From positions 1,364,001 through 1,428,000 of the forward strand of contig NZ_WMEU01000001.1 in assembly GCF_009856295.1 (NCBI RefSeq): a stretch of 64,000 nucleotides of DNA, read 5' to 3'. Every line of letters begins with the position of its first letter. The stretch's first letter is position 1. This stretch comes from Pontibacillus yanchengensis (GTDB lineage: Bacteria > Bacillota > Bacilli > Bacillales > BH030062). This document shows positions 1-8,537 of this stretch, piece by piece. Under the pieces are notes generated by a model. The model was not told where the DNA came from. It did not search any database and saw only the letters and a list, made by a program, of their open reading frames with translations. The position numbers and the translations under genes were made by a program.

Positions 1-775
1 TCCAGCTTGGCGGATTACCTTCTTCAATAGAGTTAAATAGATCTTCTGTTTTGTAATCAGGGTTGTCACCAGCAATTTTTGTTGCTGTCTCATCATCTAA
101 TGTTTTATAGCCCTGATCTGTACGAATGTGGTATTTCACCCATACGGATTCTCCATCTGCATTTGTCCACTTAAAGGTATGGCTTCCATATCCATGCATA
201 TGACGGTATGTTGCAGGTACGCCTCGGTCAGAGTATAGAATCGTTACTTGGTGTAAGGATTCAGGTGAAAGAGACCAAAAATCCCACGCCATGTTAGGAT
301 CTTTCAAGTTTGTTTGCGGATCTCGTTTTTGAGTTCGAATAAAATCAGGGAATTTAATTGCATCTCGAATGAAGAAAACAGGTGTGTTGTTCCCAACAAG
401 ATCATAGTTCCCTTCATCAGTATAAAACTTCAGCGCAAAGCCACGCGGGTCTCTTGCAGTATCTGCAGAACCTTTTTCTCCACCAACTGTTGAAAAACGA
501 GCCAACATTTCCGTACGCTTTCCAACTTCCGATAAAAAGTCTGCTTTCGTATATTTCGTCAAATCATTTGTTACTTCAAAATATCCAAATGCTCCCGCTC
601 CATTTGCGTGAACAACACGCTCGGGAATACGTTCACGATTAAAGTGTGCAAGCTTCTCTAATAAATGAACATCCTGAATCAACGTTGGTCCACGATACCC
701 AGCTGTCATTGAATTCTGATTATCACCAACAGGGATTCCGGCTTCATTCGTTAGGCTTTTTCTTTTATCACTCAC
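1..775 (-). CDS. katA: Catalase, vegetative KatA type (3' part cut by window edge)
   Basis: Haem catalase that breaks down hydrogen peroxide in the cytoplasm. The 258 visible residues carry the family's start ([15 protein letters not shown]), the distal-haem histidine segment [16 protein letters not shown] and the motif [20 protein letters not shown]. The frame is open to base 1, so only the N-terminal half is present. I place the start at a GTG (complement of 773-775) because AAGGAG lies 10 bases upstream and the next residues [12 protein letters not shown] match the family. Two PerR-box-like sites lie just upstream. Identity is very secure; the katA symbol is by best resemblance. Confidence 0.95.
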   Translation of the reverse strand, partial: MSDKRKSLTNEAGIPVGDNQNSMTAGYRGPTLIQDVHLLEKLAHFNRERIPERVVHANGAGAFGYFEVTNDLTKYTKADFLSEVGKRTEMLARFSTVGGEKGSADTARDPRGFALKFYTDEGNYDLVGNNTPVFFIRDAIKFPDFIRTQKRDPQTNLKDPNMAWDFWSLSPESLHQVTILYSDRGVPATYRHMHGYGSHTFKWTNADGESVWVKYHIRTDQGYKTLDDETATKIAGDNPDYKTEDLFNSIEEGNPPSW

Positions 776-852
776 TATGTAACCACTCCTTTTTATTTAC
801 TATAAATCTATCCCCTCTTCTTCGTTTTCTAAAACTTAAATTAATTATTTAT

Positions 853-891
853 TTATAATTATTATTAAAAGGGAATTTGTATTTATTATAA
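853..891 (-). promoter_or_regulatory. Two PerR-box-like operators upstream of katA
   Basis: Bases 853-867 match the 15-base PerR consensus TTATAATTATTATAA at 14 of 15 positions, and 877-891 match at 13 of 15. They are spaced 24 bases apart, roughly 80-115 bases upstream of the catalase start. PerR control of katA is established in Bacillus. The region is AT-rich, so chance matches are possible, but two near-perfect sites in front of a catalase support the call. Confidence 0.65.
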
Positions 892-1581
892 ATCAACTAG
901 AAAATGGATTCAACTTTAAACACTTAGACTCTATGTAAATATTTCTACAATATCTAGTTATTCAATTCCTACTACACTACTATACATTTCATTTAGCTAT
1001 TATATAGTAATACATTAAGAATAACTTATTATTCTATCACCAGGACGTTAACTACTAACTTATAAAAGCCCGTCTATCAATCAAGGCTTTCTTATAAAAA
1101 CAATTGAAAATAGGATCAAATAGTGAAGTATTAGCCGACCTCAATCTTTCACACAATGAGGCTTTTATGGAGTATCATCACTCAGACGTAATAATATTAT
1201 TAGAATGCTTCTATGCCCAAAATTCCTTCCTCTCCACCTAAAGTACCATCTTCTGTAATATATTCACTTTTATTGTTGATTTACTATATGTTCATCCTAT
1301 ATAATAAATCTTTGAATAACATTTACACTCTCTTAACATTTTTAACTATAATAAAATATTCATATAAAACCTTCCTTTATTCAAATAATCTATAAAACTT
1401 ATGAAACATCGGTCTAATAAGACTTTTTGATTAGATTACGAGTTTTTCTAACCAAACTATGATACTGTTTTCGAATAATATGTTTGTTAAGTTTTCAATA
1501 AGGGAAATAAATGATAGGTGAATATTTCATTAAGAAATTGTTAATAAAAAACTGATATCATATGAACATTGAGTTCCATCT
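892..1581. other. AT-rich intergenic region, no supported gene
   Basis: About 690 bases lie between the catalase control region and the lipoteichoic acid synthase ribosome-binding site. A 60-codon open frame at 1213-1395 has no ribosome-binding site and a low-complexity Leu/Ile/Tyr-rich translation, so I do not call it. A short frame around 1110-1225 looks vaguely coding but has no start. The region probably holds promoters for both flanking genes. Confidence 0.5.
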
Positions 1582-1594
1582 AGAGGAGGACAAA

Positions 1595-3511
1595 ATGAAT
1601 ACTAAATTAAAGAAGTTGTTCCAAAATGGGTTATTTTTCTTTATTGTAGCTACGATTCTATTATGGACAAAATCCTATTTAGCTTTTAAATTCTCATTTT
1701 CATTAAATATAGAAAATACATTCCAAGAGATCATTCTATTCATTACACCATTGGGATCGATTCTTTTCTTCTTAGCGTTAAGTTTTCTATTCTCTAAGAA
1801 AAAACGCATGAAAGCCTTTTTGACGCTCTACTTTATCATGTCGTTCGTCTTATATGCCAATGTGGTGTATTTCCGATTCTTTAATGACTTCATCACAATC
1901 CCAGTTCTCATGCAATACAAGAACTTTGGGCAATTAGGTGGTAGTGCCTCAGAATTAATGGGAGCTATGGATCTACTATTATGGGCAGACTTTGTGGTGT
2001 TGTTAGTATGGGCAATTGTGAAACGTAGTGAATTAACGTTATCTATCCGTAAACGTTCCATTGGTTTAATATTTGCTGCTGCTATTATGGCTTTAGCTGT
2101 TAACCTTGGAATGGCTGAGAGCGAGCGCCCACAACTATTAACAAGAACTTTTGACCGTGCAATGTTTGTTAAATTAATGGGAGTGTACAACTTCCACCTT
2201 TATGACACTGTCATGACTGCGAATACACAAAAGCACAGGGTATTTGCAGAAAGTAGTGAATTATCCGAAGTTCGAAATTATCTACACACTCAAAAAGGTG
2301 ACCCTGGTAAATACTTCGGTGAAGCAGAAGGCAAGAACGTTGTAATGATTTCAATGGAATCCTTACAAAACTTTGTGATTAACTACAGAGTAAATGGAGA
2401 AGAAGTTACACCTTTCTTAAATGACCTAATTGAAGATAAAAACTCTCTATACTTTAGTAATTTCTATCACAACACTGGACAAGGCAAAACATCAGACTCT
2501 GAGTTTATTATTGATAACTCTCTATATGGCTTACCAAGAGGAGCCGTTTTTACAACAAATTCTGGTAACGAATTAAATGCAACACCAGAAATTCTTAAAG
2601 AAGAAGGCTACACATCAGCAGTATTCCATGGTAATAATGATAGTTTCTGGAATCGTGATGTTATGTATGAAACATTAGGGTATGACAAATTCTTTTCTAA
2701 AGCACAGTACGATGTAACAGAAGACATTTCTGTTAACTATGGACTTAAGGATATACCATTCTTTGAGCAATCCATTCCAAAAGTAAAAAGCTTAGAAGAG
2801 CCCTACTATACAAGATTTATTACACTAACTCACCACTATCCGTTCACACTAAATAAAGAAGCAGATAAAATGATTGAACAGACAAACACAGGTGACGGTA
2901 CGGTGGACCGATATTTCCAAACAGCTCGTTATATGGATGAATCACTTAAGAAATTCTTCCAAAGCATGAAAGATGCAGGGGAATATAAAGATACAGTCTT
3001 CGTCTTTTATGGTGACCACTATGGTATTTCAGAAAACCATAACAGAGCAATGAGCGAAATAATGCATGAAGAAATTCGTCCATTTGAGCATACTCAATTG
3101 CAACGGGTTCCATTGATTATTCACTCACCTGGTTTAGAAGGCAAGAAGATGGATACGATTGGAAGCCAAATTGATCTAAAGCCTACAATTTTACATCTTC
3201 TAGGTAAAGAAACAAAAGATGATATACAATTTGGTACTGACCTATTAGCTGAAAATCGCGAAAATATAGCTATTCTTCGTGATGGCAGTGCGATTTCTGA
3301 GGAATATCTTTATGCTGGTGAAGATGATGTTTGCTATGACAAAGCAACACAATGGAAAGTTGATAATTCTAAATGTGAAGACATCCAAAATAAAGCACAA
3401 ACAGAACTAAATCTCTCTGATAAAGTTGTTTATGGTGATTTACTTCGTTTCAAGGATGAAGAAGAGGAACTAGATAGTACGCCTGTCGATAAAAAACAAG
3501 AAAAAGAATAA
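1595..3511 (+). CDS. ltaS: Lipoteichoic acid synthase (LtaS family)
   Basis: Membrane enzyme that polymerises glycerol phosphate from phosphatidylglycerol onto a glycolipid anchor outside the cell. The 638-residue product has five N-terminal membrane segments, an extracytoplasmic linker (VFAESSELSE, a plausible signal-peptidase cut region) and an alkaline-phosphatase-like sulfatase domain. Visible catalytic and metal motifs are ISMESLQNF, the threonine of GQGKTSDSEF and YGDHYGISE. I chose ATG 1595 over the in-frame ATG at 1562 because AGAGGAGG sits 5 bases upstream. Bacillus has several LtaS paralogues (LtaS, YqgS, YfnI, YvgJ) and which one this is cannot be settled here. A strong terminator follows. 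Confidence 0.93.
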   Translation: MNTKLKKLFQNGLFFFIVATILLWTKSYLAFKFSFSLNIENTFQEIILFITPLGSILFFLALSFLFSKKKRMKAFLTLYFIMSFVLYANVVYFRFFNDFITIPVLMQYKNFGQLGGSASELMGAMDLLLWADFVVLLVWAIVKRSELTLSIRKRSIGLIFAAAIMALAVNLGMAESERPQLLTRTFDRAMFVKLMGVYNFHLYDTVMTANTQKHRVFAESSELSEVRNYLHTQKGDPGKYFGEAEGKNVVMISMESLQNFVINYRVNGEEVTPFLNDLIEDKNSLYFSNFYHNTGQGKTSDSEFIIDNSLYGLPRGAVFTTNSGNELNATPEILKEEGYTSAVFHGNNDSFWNRDVMYETLGYDKFFSKAQYDVTEDISVNYGLKDIPFFEQSIPKVKSLEEPYYTRFITLTHHYPFTLNKEADKMIEQTNTGDGTVDRYFQTARYMDESLKKFFQSMKDAGEYKDTVFVFYGDHYGISENHNRAMSEIMHEEIRPFEHTQLQRVPLIIHSPGLEGKKMDTIGSQIDLKPTILHLLGKETKDDIQFGTDLLAENRENIAILRDGSAISEEYLYAGEDDVCYDKATQWKVDNSKCEDIQNKAQTELNLSDKVVYGDLLRFKDEEEELDSTPVDKKQEKE

Positions 3512-3520
3512 GAGAGCAAA

Positions 3521-3556
3521 AGGCCGAATAAATTTATATTTATTCGGCCTTTATTT
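3521..3556 (+). terminator. Rho-independent terminator of ltaS
   Basis: Perfect 12-bp stem AGGCCGAATAAA / TTTATTCGGCCT (3521-3532 with 3539-3550) followed by TTATTT, 10 bases after the stop codon. Confidence 0.9.
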
Positions 3557-3625
3557 AGTGAATAATCTTTAATGTCTTTTGTTAGAAAGCAATTTTTCAA
3601 ACCGCTGCATTAGTAGTTGCATCCC

Positions 3626-4774
3626 CTATCTCCCAATAGGCACATACCCCGTTTTTTCTATCAATGTTTGCCCTTCCTCTGATAAAATCCACTCTTTAAA
3701 CGCAGCAATTTGAGGGTTCTCTGTACCATTCGTAATAGCATAAAACTCGCCAGTTAAAGGATATGATTCACTTTGAATGGAGTCCACATCAGGTGTAACA
3801 TCATTCACTTTTAGTAACTTAATTCCATGTTGCTTTACCATTTTCGTTGCAAAATAACGGTACGAAAATCCAATAGCATTTCGGTGATTACGGTAATTAG
3901 AAGCTTTTTTAATCACACCTCCCATACCAGTCACTCGTTGATCTGAAGGTGGTTCCATTATAGGTACATTTCCCATCATATTTTGAAGACCTGTTTGACT
4001 CCCACTTCCTTCAGGTCTTTGGAATGCAATGATTTCTTGATCCTTTCCTCCAACCTTTTTCCAATTGGTAATTTCACCAGAATAAATACCCTGAAGTTCT
4101 TCAATGGTTAACGTATCCACAGGATTACTAGTATGTACGAAAAACACGAATCCCTCTTTGCCAATAGGCGTTAATTCCCGCTCATCTCCAAGCTTCCTCT
4201 TTTGTGCACTGGAAGGTCCTGCAGCGAAAATCATATCAACATCTTGGCTAGCAAGCTTATCATAAGCATCATTTGTTTTTGATACAATTACTTTACTCTC
4301 CAGAGGATTATCATGAGGATAATACCCTTCTGGATAAAGGGCACGTGTGAAGGCAGAATAAACAGGGTATAATGCTGTAGCTCCATCTAATGCAGGCAGA
4401 GGTTCTTTTAATTGAAAGCTCGAATTTCCGTCTAAACGGGCTACCTTCGTATTTTCCTCGAATGGCTCATACTGCGTTAAATCTACTTCCGCATTCTCAA
4501 TCTCTATACTATTCATATAAGTTTCATACCCACCATAAATCACTAATGGGATAGCGTATATTAATATAGGAATCAAATTTGCTAACTTTCTAGACAAATT
4601 CTTGAGAACTCCTAAAATCATTACATTCACTACAATCAAAGTAGCTACTACTAGAATCCCAACATATACATATCCATTTTTTGTAGATAAGATCATTGAA
4701 ATGGCTATGATAAAATAACCAATAACCCCAAAGGTAGCTGTAAAAGCAATAGCTCCTATTATACGAAGCCACAT
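3626..4774 (-). CDS. Membrane-tethered PstS-like substrate-binding protein
   Basis: A 382-residue protein with three N-terminal hydrophobic segments (about residues 5-30, 36-60 and 68-85) followed by a periplasmic-binding-protein domain of the phosphate-binding PstS type. Seen in it are LPALDGATALYPVYSAF, QDVDMIFAAGPS, LQGIYSGEITNWKKVGG and FQRPEGSGSQTG, which match the phosphate-binding loops of PstS. No pstC, pstA or pstB gene is adjacent; it is a lone gene between LtaS and a glycolipid-binding-fold gene. A classical lipoprotein signal is missing, so it is held by membrane helices. It could be a phosphate sensor or a scavenging protein; the ligand is inferred. Confidence 0.8.
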   Translation of the reverse strand: MWLRIIGAIAFTATFGVIGYFIIAISMILSTKNGYVYVGILVVATLIVVNVMILGVLKNLSRKLANLIPILIYAIPLVIYGGYETYMNSIEIENAEVDLTQYEPFEENTKVARLDGNSSFQLKEPLPALDGATALYPVYSAFTRALYPEGYYPHDNPLESKVIVSKTNDAYDKLASQDVDMIFAAGPSSAQKRKLGDERELTPIGKEGFVFFVHTSNPVDTLTIEELQGIYSGEITNWKKVGGKDQEIIAFQRPEGSGSQTGLQNMMGNVPIMEPPSDQRVTGMGGVIKKASNYRNHRNAIGFSYRYFATKMVKQHGIKLLKVNDVTPDVDSIQSESYPLTGEFYAITNGTENPQIAAFKEWILSEEGQTLIEKTGYVPIGR

Positions 4775-4849
4775 TGTTCTATTCTCCTATTCGGTTGTTT
4801 GTAAATATTCCTTGTAATACTCTATGATTCTTTAATTTCAGATATTAGT

Positions 4850-5416
4850 TTATTCCCTTACAAGGTTAGCTTTTCTGGTAAATAGATTTGGATATTCTAT
4901 TACAAAACCATCTTCATCGACTGAAATTGTAGTCTTATAGTCTTGGCAAGTATAACGGAATGTCCGTTGATTGTTGTCTCTTCCTATATATGTATAGGTT
5001 TGTTTTAGTTTTTTTAAATCAAATGATGGGATGTCGATGTATAACATTTGAAATGTTTTTGTCTCCCCTTCCCTCCAGGTACATCGTTTGATAGGTAGAG
5101 TATTCGATAAAGGGGTCACAGATAAATCTACATCAATCGTTCCATCCATATCCTTTACTCTATTTCCATTTAAGCACCATTTTCCTTTATTATTAGTTTG
5201 TAGATTTAACTCTTTATATGCTTCGTTTAATTGAATCCTCACACCTTTGGTTATCCAATGTTGATCAACTTCAATCTCATAGTTTACTTGATAGGGTTGG
5301 CCTTTTTCGACAAACAAGACCGTTCCTTTAGCTATTATAGATTCGTCATCCTCTATAATATGTACATACTCACACCCTGCTGTTTCTTTATTTTGCCAAA
5401 TAATTCTCTGACTCAT
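4850..5416 (-). CDS. Putative glycolipid-binding family protein
   Basis: A 188-residue soluble protein resembling the putative glycolipid-binding family (Pfam Glycolipid_bind). The family-like features are an early GCEYVHI segment, a repeated beta-strand pattern with QHWITKGVRIQ, the middle FQMLYIDIPSFDLKKL and the closing SVDEDGFVIEYPNLFTRKA. No signal peptide or membrane segment is seen. The start at complement 5414-5416 follows GGAGGAGA at 6 bases; the in-frame ATG upstream overlaps that ribosome-binding site. The family's role is not known experimentally. Confidence 0.7.
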   Translation of the reverse strand: MSQRIIWQNKETAGCEYVHIIEDDESIIAKGTVLFVEKGQPYQVNYEIEVDQHWITKGVRIQLNEAYKELNLQTNNKGKWCLNGNRVKDMDGTIDVDLSVTPLSNTLPIKRCTWREGETKTFQMLYIDIPSFDLKKLKQTYTYIGRDNNQRTFRYTCQDYKTTISVDEDGFVIEYPNLFTRKANLVRE

Positions 5417-5630
5417 TTTATTCTCCTCCATTGGTTATCTTAAATAAAAGGCCATCTAATTCCTTGTTTTTGCTGAAAAGATTCATATGATTGTTCCTCG
5501 TTCCTTGTGAACAGCTAAATCCGATTGATTGTCTTCCCTTTCATCACAGTTTTCAATAAGCATAACACTATTTAGATGAACATCTCCTGAAATTTTTTGA
5601 GCATTTATCATTATCTAGCCTTTTTAATGA

Positions 5631-5664
5631 AAAAATCCTGCCACATTCTAAAAGTGACAGGATT
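5631..5664 (-). terminator. Terminator of the SLH-nucleotidase gene
   Basis: Stem AATCCTGNCAC / GTGNCAGGATT (5634-5644 with 5654-5664) and a run of five Us on the minus strand, 20 bases past the stop. Confidence 0.85.
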
Positions 5665-5683
5665 GTTCTGTAAATCTTTTATG

Positions 5684-7855
5684 TTATTGATTAAGTAAAC
5701 TCTTTAATCGATATAAAACAGCAGCACCTTGATCACGTTTTGCAATATCTTTAGGTGCAAAGTGGCCATTGCTGTAGCCATTGTATAAGCCGAGTGCATG
5801 ACCTTTTAACACCTCATCATGGGCCCATACAAACGTGCCTCCATCTTTAAAGGTATCCTCAACAGAAACATTCACTTCTTGGTCAGAAACAACATCATAA
5901 CCTCGCATTAATAAAACAGCCATTTGTACTCGGTTAAGCTCTTGATCTGGTGCAAAGATTCCTTCTTTAACACCTTTTGTCACTCCATGCTCATACGCCA
6001 GCGCGAAAGCAGGGTCTTCCACATCTTCAAAAGGATCTTCTAGCGTATCTTTTGTAGATTTAAGGTCTAAAACACGTACTAACATTCTTACAAATTCTCC
6101 ACGAGTTAGAGCTGCATCCTTTTTGAATTCGTCTTGGTACACTCCTTCAAATACACCATCTTGTGCTAGGTCATGAATCATTTCATACGCCCAATCACCT
6201 TCAGACACATCATTAAAACCATTTGAAGCTTGAACGGTAGAAATTCTACCTTCTGCTTTATATTCAATTGGTTGGTCTAGCGATTCAACATAGTTAATTG
6301 TAGCTTGTAGATCGTTAGGACCTACTTCTTTATTTTCACCAAGCTCTGCAAGTCGATATTCTTCATTCCCATACATATAATTATTTACTACAACAGAATA
6401 TGTTTTGTCAGCATCAATTGAAGTCCCATTTGGTAGTGTAATATCAACTACTTTGTTTGTTTCATCGTTCCAAGTGTAATGAAAACCAGCTACACTAACA
6501 TCTGGACCGTGTTGTTCGCTGATTTGCGCATTTAGTATATTTTCTAAATCAGAACCGGTCACATCTACTTTATTCAGTATATTACCAAATGGTTGAACAT
6601 CGAATAAATCTCCCCAAGTTACTTCTCCTTTTGGAAGACTATCACGGATACCTCCACCATTCATAAGTGCAAAGTCAGCATCCATCTCAGCTTTCATACC
6701 ATCAGCAATTAAATTACCTAATGCATTATCACCAATTTCTCCAGCCTCAGCATACCCACCTTCAATTCCATAGGCGGTTTCACCAATAACTTCTTGTTTA
6801 ATAGGAGCAACTTTCTCTTCATACCTATTCAAAATAGCAGCTACTTCCGCATCAGGCTCTACTTTCTCCTGAAAAGAGGTAACAACTTCGGCTTTTTTAT
6901 TTACAATATCTCCTGTTTCAGGGTCAATCTCTATATCTACATCAGCAAAAGCCGTACCATAAGAGTAGGCTTGTACAATAAGCTTACCATCAACCATACC
7001 ATTGTTGTAAGTGTGATTATGAGCCGCCATGATAATGTCTACTTCATCATCTATTTCGTTGGCAATGTTTGCAACATCACCAGTAATCTTATCCTCATTT
7101 TGTTCTGCAGGGTTATGAGCTAACACAACAATCGCTTTAACACCTTGTTCTTTTAACTCTGGTACATACTTATTAATAGCTGTTGCCTCATCAGTGAATT
7201 CTACATTCTCATTGCCTTCACTAATAATCATATTAGGTGTTTCTGTTGTAACAACTCCGATAAACCCAATTTTTTCACCAGCAACTTCTTCAATCCTATA
7301 TGGATCAATGACAAGATCTTTAGAGTCCTTATACTGTACATTGGCTGCTATCATAGGGAAATCAATACCATCATAATCAGGGGTCCCGTCTGGATGATCA
7401 CCACCATTAATCATGCGAAGCATTTCTTCCACACCTTCATCAAATTCATGATTTCCTAGTGTTCCTACATCAAAGCCCATCTCTTCCATAATTTCAACCG
7501 TTGGCTCATCTTGAAAATATGAAGAAACAATCGGGCTTCCCCCTACCATATCGCCGCTATGTACTAGTAAACTATTAGGATTTTCTTGTTCACGTTGCTC
7601 TAAATAGGTTGCTAGATAAGGTACACCTCCAGCTGGATCATTCTCTCCATCACCATCATAATCAGCAAAAGAATCCTTATGGTCAATTTTTCCATGGAGA
7701 TCATTAACTAATAATAGCTGTGCTGAAACCGTTTCTTTTTCATCTTCTGCAGCTACAGCAACTTTTGTAGGTAGCGCTAGTGCAGAAACAGCCAGTACAC
7801 CAGATAATGCTAGATTTGCCGTCACTCGTAATAATTTTGTTTCCATACTCCTCAT
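5684..7855 (-). CDS. SLH-anchored 5'-nucleotidase / cyclic phosphodiesterase family protein
   Basis: Exported enzyme expected to dephosphorylate nucleotides or 2',3'-cyclic nucleotides at the cell surface. The 723-residue chain has a signal peptide ending near VAVAAEDE, a metallophosphoesterase domain with NDLHG (51-55), HSGDMVGGS, GNHEFDEG and AAHNHTY, then the 5_nucleotid_C domain with MNGGGIRDSLP and the substrate loop FHYTW. Three S-layer-homology repeats fill the last 180 residues (starting at GFNDVSEGDWAYE, FEDVEDPAFALAYE and FKDGGTFVWAHDE). The SLH tail anchors it to pyruvylated secondary wall polymer. The start could also be the ATG three codons later. Confidence 0.9.
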   Translation of the reverse strand: MRSMETKLLRVTANLALSGVLAVSALALPTKVAVAAEDEKETVSAQLLLVNDLHGKIDHKDSFADYDGDGENDPAGGVPYLATYLEQREQENPNSLLVHSGDMVGGSPIVSSYFQDEPTVEIMEEMGFDVGTLGNHEFDEGVEEMLRMINGGDHPDGTPDYDGIDFPMIAANVQYKDSKDLVIDPYRIEEVAGEKIGFIGVVTTETPNMIISEGNENVEFTDEATAINKYVPELKEQGVKAIVVLAHNPAEQNEDKITGDVANIANEIDDEVDIIMAAHNHTYNNGMVDGKLIVQAYSYGTAFADVDIEIDPETGDIVNKKAEVVTSFQEKVEPDAEVAAILNRYEEKVAPIKQEVIGETAYGIEGGYAEAGEIGDNALGNLIADGMKAEMDADFALMNGGGIRDSLPKGEVTWGDLFDVQPFGNILNKVDVTGSDLENILNAQISEQHGPDVSVAGFHYTWNDETNKVVDITLPNGTSIDADKTYSVVVNNYMYGNEEYRLAELGENKEVGPNDLQATINYVESLDQPIEYKAEGRISTVQASNGFNDVSEGDWAYEMIHDLAQDGVFEGVYQDEFKKDAALTRGEFVRMLVRVLDLKSTKDTLEDPFEDVEDPAFALAYEHGVTKGVKEGIFAPDQELNRVQMAVLLMRGYDVVSDQEVNVSVEDTFKDGGTFVWAHDEVLKGHALGLYNGYSNGHFAPKDIAKRDQGAAVLYRLKSLLNQ

Positions 7856-7999
7856 CTTCCCCTTCCAAATTTGAAATTATTAACACATATATAATGATAT
7901 CACATAATTTTCTAATAAATTGTAAAAACAATACATATTTTTAGCTTATTTGTAATAACATAGTGAAAATTCTGTAAATATCAAGGGGATTATTCCAAA

Positions 8000-8037
8000 A
8001 ACACACCTCCCTATTCTTTCAAACTAAGAGGTGTGTT
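8000..8037. other. Perfect 10-bp hairpin in the divergent intergenic region
   Basis: AACACACCTC (8000-8009) pairs with GAGGTGTGTT (8028-8037), about 40 bases upstream of the next plus-strand gene. On the minus strand it is followed by five Us, like a terminator, but no minus-strand gene lies upstream of it. It could be a leader hairpin or a relic terminator. Confidence 0.5.
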
Positions 8038-8078
8038 AAAGTAAGAAGGAAAACTTGAATGATGATGGAGGAAACGAA

Positions 8079-8477
8079 ATGAAGTCTATCAGTCTATTAT
8101 TACTCCGTTTTGCTGGAATTTTCGGTATGATAGGAGCGTTTATGGGAGCTCATATGGCGGGCTCACAAGGAGAAGCTTATGCACTTAGACCTATTCACGC
8201 ACACGTATTAGTCGTTGGTTGGTTATCGTTATTTGCTTGGTCTGCGTTTTACCAGTTATTTGAAACTAAGTTTGAAAAATTAGCTTATACTCATGCTCTA
8301 ACAGCTATTCTAGGAACAACTGGACTAACTGCGGGTATGTGGTTATATATGGTAAAACCTTTTGGCGTATCAGAAGGATTTACATTTATCTTTTATATTG
8401 GCGGGGGTTCTTTGTTGTTACTTAGCTTCGCTTTATTCCTACTATTAACGTTTCTCGTACAACCAAAACGAGGCTAG
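8079..8477 (+). CDS. Four-helix membrane protein, cytochrome-oxidase subunit I-like motif
   Basis: A 132-residue integral membrane protein with four predicted helices. The segment PIHAHVLVVGWLSLFAW resembles the HAH...GW helix seen in small proteins related to haem-copper oxidase subunit I and NnrS. The ATG at 8079 is preceded by GGAGG at 7 bases; the TTG eight codons earlier has no ribosome-binding site. It stands alone and ends at a strong terminator. Haem or copper binding through the two histidines is a possibility only; the function is unknown. Confidence 0.7.
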   Translation: MKSISLLLLRFAGIFGMIGAFMGAHMAGSQGEAYALRPIHAHVLVVGWLSLFAWSAFYQLFETKFEKLAYTHALTAILGTTGLTAGMWLYMVKPFGVSEGFTFIFYIGGGSLLLLSFALFLLLTFLVQPKRG

Positions 8478-8487
8478 TAATATACCA

Positions 8488-8520
8488 AACGAGCACATAT
8501 TCCCATGTGCTCGTTTTTTT
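8488..8520 (+). terminator. Rho-independent terminator
   Basis: Stem AACGAGCACAT / ATGTGCTCGTT (8488-8498 with 8505-8515) followed by a run of Us, just past the 132-residue membrane protein. Confidence 0.9.
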
Positions 8521-8537
8521 CATATACTCTTATTTTT

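Noticed and set aside
382..858. Plus-strand open frames of 86 and 70 codons
   Set aside because: They lie antisense to the catalase gene and its control region; no ribosome-binding site and no protein-like composition.
1213..1395. 60-codon plus-strand frame in the AT-rich gap
   Set aside because: No ribosome-binding site, low-complexity Leu/Ile/Tyr/Asn content as expected from random AT-rich DNA.
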